Part shown: positions 43,301-52,300 of the stretch, one piece after another | How positions within the stretch are numbered: position 1 is the stretch's first letter | How the letters are laid out: each line of letters begins with the position of its first letter | Assembly (NCBI GenBank): GCA_949316235.1 | Contig: OX438753.1 | Coordinates: forward strand, 18,594,801-18,658,800 | DNA length: 64,000 nt | Direction: 5' to 3' | DNA from: Oegoconia quadripuncta | Taxonomy: Eukaryota; Arthropoda; Insecta; Lepidoptera; Autostichidae | Translations under genes and position numbers: made by a program | The notes under the pieces: generated by a model | What the model saw: the letters and a program-made list of their open reading frames with translations, nothing else | Database searches by the model: none | What the model was told of the DNA's origin: nothing

Positions 43301-46300
43301 ACTAGTTCTTGTAATTTCGTACCTACAAAACTCAGACACTTCACGAATGATACAATTGACGCAACAAAGTCGTTCTAAGTGTGGCAAAGGCTTAAATGAA
43401 TTCTATTAGCAGTAATTGGGTTGAGAACTAGACAAAGGGTGCTAAACGGTTTAGGTTAGTAACTTTATTGTACTGTCCTATATACTATTGATCTCAATCT
43501 CAAATTGGCTGTCTAAATAGTATAAAACAAAATCGCTATTCCGTATCTGTGTGTCCGTGCGCTTAACTCTTTTAAACTATGCAAAGGATTTTGATATGGT
43601 TTACCTATCATTTAGAGAATTATTTCCGGTATCCTTGTACAATACTATTGATAGGTTCGATTTTATTTCGAGATCAACGCGGACGAAATCGCGGGAGGAA
43701 TCTAGTTGTAAATAAACTGAAAGAGTACCCCCATCAGCTTACTATCGACTTCGGTTTAAGACGTAATAAAAGTGAAGCATCTGCCGTATGACGTCATAAA
43801 ATCCACGACGTGCAACTGTGTCCTGTTTTAAGTACACAATTTCCAATGACGTCACCAGTGAAAAATGTCAGCACAAACACTTACCAGTAGTGATGCTGTC
43901 AATTTCAATAGACTTAAGATTAATTTTTCTTCTGTTACGCTACATTCGTAGATCGATCGTCTAAGGATCGTGGTATTTCAGTCAGGTAAAGAAATTTATA
44001 ATATTTCCAATTACATTAAAAACTAACAATGTTCTGCGTCCATCACATGTCAATATATCAATTGGAGTGCTGCATTCTTTCAGTGCCGTAAAATTTTCTC
44101 AGTTTTTTTTTATTTGGTTTGCAAACTTTGCATATCAACTGCGACGGTATATATACGGACTGTACGGTAATCTCATGTACGATTGAATTGCCTCACAAAG
44201 GAGGGCGGAATATGCGCGCCCATTCGTGCCAATATAGATTAAATGCATCAATGCCCACATTTTGTTTTTCTGTGCGAGTGGAGATAGAGCCAGTGATTTT
44301 ACAAGCTTACTCTTATGGCCACAACATGTCCATGATCATTGCATTTGAGGTCGATTTCATATCAAAGAGGTTTCAGTTTACTTTCCACCAAATGTACCGT
44401 TTGTTCTTTTGTAAACCATGACAAAAAAGCTGGAACGAAAAAGGATAGACGGTATTATCTCATAAAATCTCAATGTTCTTATCTCCATAAATATGAAACC
44501 TTCATCATAACAATCATATAAAGCCTTTTCATCGCATTATAGAATTCAAAATCTGGCTCAAGCGCTTACATTTTTAACGGGCTATAAAGTGTAGTCGCAC
44601 ATAAAAAATAGGCGACATCGCTGCAAATGTTCCTCGGCGGGGACACGTTAAGGAAATGGGAGACGCTACGTTAAGCGCGCACTAAAAAATAATGGAATCA
44701 CGTATCTCTATGCGGGGGTCTGTAGTTTTGAAAACACGAATGAAAACAGATTCACCCTTAGAACTATGTCTAATGGAATGGTCAGACAGTCACGAACCAC
44801 TGTACGAGTATACATACCACAAACTTTAAAATTCTAGTACATAGGGCTATCTTTAGTCAATTAACCATAATAGAATGAATTTGGTACAATTTGTATTAGA
44901 TTTCATGATCTGGAGTGGAGGTAATCCGTAAGAACAAAAATACCTATAACGCGCGTGTCAGGATATCCGCAATTTACATACTCTACTGAGATTTGGAGTG
45001 TTTCTTGAGGCGTTCGCTGTTCAATGTCCACGCGAAATTGACAGATTCACGTTCGCATTTTTTTAAAGTCACATCTTTCGCATTTGCGATGAGTGGCTCT
45101 ACCGATTCGTTTTTGAATCTTAATAATCGCAAGGTTGTGAATTGGTTGACATTGGTTAGTGTATCGAGTTATGTTCAATTTTATCCTAAAACTACAGCAA
45201 CTTCCTCTACTAACCTCATTGTCTCACATGCGTTTATGAATAAAATATATTTCACATGAATATAAACAAACATTGCAAGCTAAATAAAAGCTTGTAAAAA
45301 CTACAATAATCTCCCTAATAACATTAACTTACTGGAGGTCCAAGAATCTTAAAACAATTTTGACTAAATGGTTGATCGAAAAATAACTCAAAAGAATATT
45401 TTGCCTGTAGGCTAGTTTCCCTCACAATTGAGGCAACGATTGAAGGAAAGAGAGGAAGACCTAGGCGTAATTACTTTGACCAAGTGAAAGAAAAGGTGAA
45501 TGTCGTGTCGTACCAAGAGGTTGAAACGAGAGCGGAAAGTAGAGAGACGTGGTCATTACTCCACCGACAAGAGGATAGCTCTTAAATTGAAGAAGAAAGC
45601 TAGTATAATGTGTGAGTGGCCGCTTGTTCTAGTTTTTATATATCTACTTTAAAAAATAAAGATTTCTGTTACACAACACTTTTAAAATCCCTATGTATTG
45701 ATACATTCTTGCAAATAAATGATTGATTGATAAAACTTACCGCTTTTTGACGTCTGTCATAGTTCTTGTACAAACTGTCCAATCATGGTCGTTGCGTGAA
45801 TGTTTTTATTGAAAGGCGCTAAATGCTTAAATAGCACTAAGTATGTACCTTCCACATAACTTACCGGCATAGTGTAAGTAAATCTACCAACCCGATCCAA
45901 CAGGATTTAATATAAGTTAGTGTATGAATATCTTTAATTACACTGAATGTGTTTACCCAATGCAAATGTATTATCTTAATCGGTGGAAGCTTTGTTGGCT
46001 AATGTACGATGCATACTGTAACAATTACTCCTGTAACATGTATAGCTGTTTCATCAACATCATCATCATATCAGCCACAGGACGTACACTACTGAACATA
46101 AGCCTCCCGCATAGAACCGCGACCGCGAATATTCGAAAACGGGACCAATAGAAAGCCTCACAAGTGGAGTTGCTTCCGATCATGACTTGGTGAAAATTCA
46201 AAAATCGCAACTCAGGACTGGCTCGGAATATCTTATCAAGTTTCGTTGTTTTACTTCACCGCAAAACATTGTACTTGAATTGTGTAATAACTAATGTAAT

Positions 46301-49300
46301 GAATTTATGACCATTCCAGGCAAAAGTAATTCTGTGGTTGGCCCTGAAAAGTTTTTCTCTTTATACTTCAACAGTAGAGGCAGTGTGTTACTCTCCATTA
46401 ACGTTAACAGACTAAATATCCACATAACACGACCTAAATAAACGTACGTGAATAAATTTTAGTAAATATTCACACGAAGCATGCAACTGCAGCTGACGTA
46501 TGTATAAAAGCCATCGACCCCACAGCTCATGGACGCTTAATGCTTATTTCACATACATAACATCACCACCTGTATCTTAAATGGGGTGATCAGAGACATC
46601 CCAAACATTAGTGTTTGGGTATACCAAACATTACGAGTTTAATGCTTGAAACAACTACCACGGTTCACCATACTAAATATATACAGAAATCCACACGTGA
46701 AATCGGGAGAGTAGATCGCCTTTAAAACGTATAAATCAATAGATGCTATCCACCAATAAGGAAAGTCCCTTAGTCGCCTTTTACGACACTCGCGGTAAGA
46801 TACGGGTTGGTTCTATTCTTTTTATATGCCGAAAAACCACACAGCACTAGCTTATTTTACTGTACCGAATTCTGTCAACCAGATTTCTGATGATGATTTT
46901 GTTAATTTGAAAGTGAAAGTTGAAAGGAAACCGTTTCACTTGGTATGGATATGTTATGAGGAGGTATGAAACGCATTTTACTAAGAGAGTGATGAATATG
47001 GATGTCGATGGTTGGAAAGGGAGAGAAATACCACGGAAAAGATGGATGAAGTGTTTTTTTTTATGCACAACGGGTTGATACTTGACCTCAATCACACCTG
47101 ATGTTAAGTGAAGATGAGGTCGAAGGTGGAAGCGTACTGACCCGGAAACCTCAACACATTTGGGGGACTGGCTATCTTACATCTGACAACCGGAACACAA
47201 CAATGCTACTAACATTGCTGCTTGGCGGCAGATTTAGATAAGATGGTGGTAGCTACCCAGGCGGACATTTAAAACCACTAACCAAACCGAGTACTTAAAC
47301 ATGTACCCCGCTGGGGATCGAACCTGCGACCTCCGAATCGTAAACCATGTTGTTTGTATTGAGCCACGGAGGTGTGAAGGGTGATATGATCGAAAAGGGC
47401 GTGAATGATGAGGTAACTGCTGATAGAGGAGATCGGAAGAAAAAGACGCACTGCGCCGACCACAAAATAAATTGGGACAGGGCAAGAAGTTGAGAGTGAT
47501 TTTGTTAATTATTTTTGCAGCGCTAGAATGGCATGCTGCCTCAAATTATCATGTAATGTGGGAAATAAAACGACTTATCCGAGCCCTATGCTAAGATCCA
47601 AAACAAAAGATGAAATCTTATGTTATCCTTCTATTGGGAATCGTTACCTTATTCAGGCGATATTTCTGCCATTGTCAAGTGTATCCCAGTAACTTCAGTG
47701 TGTAAATTATTCATAATGTCATTGATCTTCAGTTACTCGTAGTTTACGTAAGATTCTGGCGGCTTCTTGTGGGAGTACGAAAGCTCAGTCGTACACCTAC
47801 ACAATCACTGACGTTTGCTTCACAATATACCTTTATTACTTACGAAAACTCTATATATTAGGTCCTTATCTATGAAATTAGCGTTTTGTATCAAGAATTT
47901 CATTAAGACTGTTTTCTCAATACAAACATTTTTGATTTCTTTTTGGGAACGGCAAATCCAAATTTAATTAAACTTTGTGTGTATTATCAGATAACATTAA
48001 GTATAGGCAGTGTTAATTTTTAAAAGTAACCGCTTTATAAAAGTTTCAGCGAATCTAAGAAATGATTATGGGAAACACATGAAAAGAGCTCTGTAATTTT
48101 TTTTTTATTATGTGATTTAGCCCAGAAATGAAAACATATTTCATGTGAAACCTTGAAATAATATTCCATTTTCCAAATGAAAAACAAATTTGGATATAGC
48201 TTTGAAAATCGCAGGAATTGGTACATATATGATCCAATTTCATAGGTAAAGACCCAATATATAAAGAACATCCATTCTATAATCCTGGTTAACAGATGCC
48301 CTTCGCCTGTTATTAGGAGCCCATGGGCTATGTTGTCGATGCCAAAGGCCAAAGTAGTGAACAGGAGGAGAAGTGGTTTATTTGAAATGTTTGCCATTTT
48401 TGTGGTGACGATTTTGTTAATATTTTCCAAAACAAGCTTTTCGTCTTATTCTATACTAGCTTTCCGCCCGCGGCTTCGCCTGCGTGGAATAACTAAATCG
48501 CGGAAATTTTCTTATCCCGCGGGAACTACTCACTTCAGCGGGATAAAAAGTATCCTATATTTTAATCCAGGGTATATACTACCAAATTTCATCCAAATTC
48601 GTTCATCCGTTTCGCCGTGATTGAGCAACAAACAAACATCCAAACTTTCGCATTTATAATATTCGTTAGATTTTTACTATTATTGACGACCTGTTTGGTG
48701 TAGTGGTTAGAAACTCTGACCACTATACCAAATGGTCGCGGGTTCGAATCTCGCTAGGGGCATATGTTTGTGTGGTGAATACGGACCTGTGTACCCGAGT
48801 TATGGATGTTTTCATTTATAATAAGTATTTATTTACAAAAAAAAAAAAATGTAGTATATCAACCCATCTGGTATCCACAACATAAGCCTATAGTTGCTTA
48901 CTGTGCAACTAGATTGCGCTGTGTGTATGTCCAAGGATATTTATTTATTATTTATTTATTTATATGGTAGAAATATACTACTGAAGATTGGTTGATAGAG
49001 GAGATTGGAAGAAAAAGACGTACCGCGCCGATCTCAAATAAATTTGGCTTAGGGCAAGAAGATAATACTACAGGAGAATATATATTTCCGCCATTGTCAA
49101 GTGTAATAATAACTTCAGTGTGTAAATTATTCATAATACCATTTAGGTTATGTTAGATTTCGGCGGATTCTTGTCAGATCAGTCGTCTTACACAATCATT
49201 GACGTTTGCTGCACAATAATATACTTCTATCACTTACGAAAACTCAATATATAAATAATAATGCAACATCACATGCGCAATTCCCACGAAAAAGCACAAT

Positions 49301-52300
49301 AACTTTTTTATTCGTGCTTCTGCATGTGGCGACACCATAAGTAACCACTCCTTCGATCTACGAGTCTTCACTGTAACGGATATGACAGGGACAATACCTG
49401 CTAATTAAATGTGGTTGCTATTATGTCTGTTTCACCGCATAATTAAACCGCTTTCTTTAATTAGTTTGTCACGTATCGACGACCTGTTTGGTGTAGTGGT
49501 TAGCAACTCTGACCACTATACCAAAAAGGTTGCGGGTTCGAATCCCGCTAGGGGCATATGTTTGTGTGATGAATACGGATATGTGTACCCGAGTTATGGA
49601 TGTTTTCATTTATAATAATTTACAAAAAAAAAATGTATTTATGTAATATATGAACCATCTGGTATCCACAACACAAGCTTATAGTTACTTATAGTTGCTT
49701 ACTGTGGAACTAGATGGCGCTGTGTGTAAGTCTAAGGATATTTATTTATTTACGTAGGAAATTGCCTAATTTCAGTAGGCGCCGTATCGAGTACCACTGT
49801 TGAGCCAAGTTGGTAATATTATAAATTTTAGAAATACCGCGAAAACACGTTGTCACTACCCTGCACTATGGTATAGGCCTAGGCAGCATGCCACTATTTA
49901 TTTACGCTGCTCATGTATATATTGTCTGGCTCCAACTAACTGCCAACTGTTTTTCAAAACTATGATTTAGTAGTAATATAAACGAGTCATTTTACTAAGT
50001 CACCCAAAATTATAATATTAATACTTAGAATAAGTTTGTATTTTCTCTGTAAGTGATTCTTTTGAGGATATAAATTCTTTAACCGTATCAAACATCACAA
50101 CGTCGTAAGCTGCAACGCGCTATGTGTATGTTGCAACTGGCTAGCAGGACCCGAAGTCTCTCTACAACGAGACGAGATAGAAGCCAGGTGACACGTTCAC
50201 GCTTTATTTATTATTATTTATTAGTAATATAAGTAAACAAATGAGTCATTTTACTAATGTCATCCAAAATGATAATAATAATACTTACAATAAGTTTGTA
50301 TTTATACGAGTAAAAGAGACGTAAAGCTTCTATCTCGTGACTATGGGGCATGCTAGACCTGCAGGCTTAGGCGCGACGTTACCTGATGTAAGCGTCGTCG
50401 TCGTCGTATTGGTTAGATAGAGGTCGTCGTAATGGGCCCTGGCGCGCCTCATGCCGCCAGCTGATCGTAGTGTGAGGCGCGACAGTGCCTTCCGAGGAGG
50501 ATGCTCTAGCCGCCCTCCGGGTACGGGTCTCACCTTATGAAGGGGGCACGGCGGGGGACGACGGCGACACTTGGAAGCAGCCTATGCGTATCCAGGTCCT
50601 CCCTACTGCCGATGAAGGAAGCCGCGGGGTTTTAGTGGGTATACCTCCCGAAAGGGATGGGAGTCCCACATAACCGTCTCACCGTCCCCCAGGCGAGCGG
50701 TATGCGTAGTGCATTTCCCCGCATAAAAAAAAGAAAAAAGCGCGATGTTACCTGCAAACGCTGCGAGTGCACGGCCCGACGACCGTTCACGTAGACATGG
50801 GCGTCGGTGTGGAGAGGCGTCACCGTGTACCCGCCGCCCTCCGCCGGCGCGACCACGCAGTGTCGTGACTGGATGGACGGCCCGTATAGTTGCAGAGCCG
50901 TGCCGTTGCCGGAGCCCACCTGCATATGATAATCAATAGTGTATTAATGCAAACCTCATCTTCACTTAACATCAGGTGTGATTAAGGTCAAGTACCAATA
51001 CGTTGTGCATAAAAAAAAATACTAAGCATCTATATACGAGTGTATAGTATAGGATAGGAGAGTATAGTGCTTATCTCAAATATTAAAGTATTGCACCATT
51101 TGGAGAGAACACGAATATTGATTTTGTAAGGGAATAAATTTTTTTACCGCATTTACGAACCTTATAGTGTTCTCTATTTAGTGGTATAAAAATTTACACC
51201 ATTTAAAAATACTATATTTGTGTAAATATTAAGCGTTGAAACTAACTAGACAGAGAACGGTGGTGTTTTACAAGTACTTGTGGCGCAGTCGCTTTAAACT
51301 CGCTCTGGTGCGGTCGGTCCTTTGATGGGTGACCACTAAGAAGTGTTTCTATGCTTCGGAGGGCATTCCAAATATTCGCATTTGGTTTCACTAAAGACTA
51401 CTTAAGCCAAGTAGGGGGCTTACAGCGATAGGCAGCTTAAAAACACTTTTCCATCTTCGGGCAGCACTGCCTGATGTTAATCAGCCACCAGTGGTAGCTT
51501 GGCAACTTGCGATATAGTTTCTCTCTGTCAAAATGTGCGACATTAACAGTCGTACAGAAGAATTTTGTCAGATGCGCCCAATATAAACTATATCGCAAGT
51601 AGCCATGTTTCCAATGCTTGTGTGAGGTCGAGTTAGCGCTCGTTGTGAATAACTATGATTTGAAAATTTAGAAAACACTATGATTATATCATCCAGATAA
51701 ACAAACCAAGTGTTAACAGTTAAATATCTTAGAAATAACTACCGATTTCCATCAAATATGACTGAGAAATGTCGTAAACACCAGCTTTCGAAAATAAAAA
51801 ACAGTTTTCATAATCATTTCAGCCGTTTTGGCACTACAATGCTATAAGACAGACGTAGGCTTCATTTCCTTCATAGTAAAACTGTGAAGCTAAAGATCTC
51901 ACGCAAACTTCCTTAACTGGATGTTAAATCATAAAAAATATAGCTTTCCATTCTATTCATCAACCAAACAAAGCTATTCACGTCGTTAATGTTCATTCAT
52001 ATATTATTTATGGGCTCGAAAACAGAAATTCAATTCGCCTCTACAATCCACGAAAGTATAACGGCAAAGGAAATTGATATACAGACAAGTTCAACCGAAG
52101 CATTTTTCATATCGTGCTATTCACGTCATTCTTGGCTTATTTTAACAATTTTTCTGGTATAGCTATTCTGAATTCCTTTTCGATTCATAAAACGCTGACG
52201 TGTACTAAAGGTGAAAGGCAAACGATAGAACGCAGAAAAAATTTCACCACAAATGTGAGGTAGTTTAAGAAGCAGAAAAAGATTCAGTTCGCTGCGTTCA

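Noticed and set aside
50330..50533. Extra canoe exon between exons 2 and 3
   Set aside because: Exons 2 and 3 join in phase 0 with continuous FHA homology, and this block looks repeat-derived.
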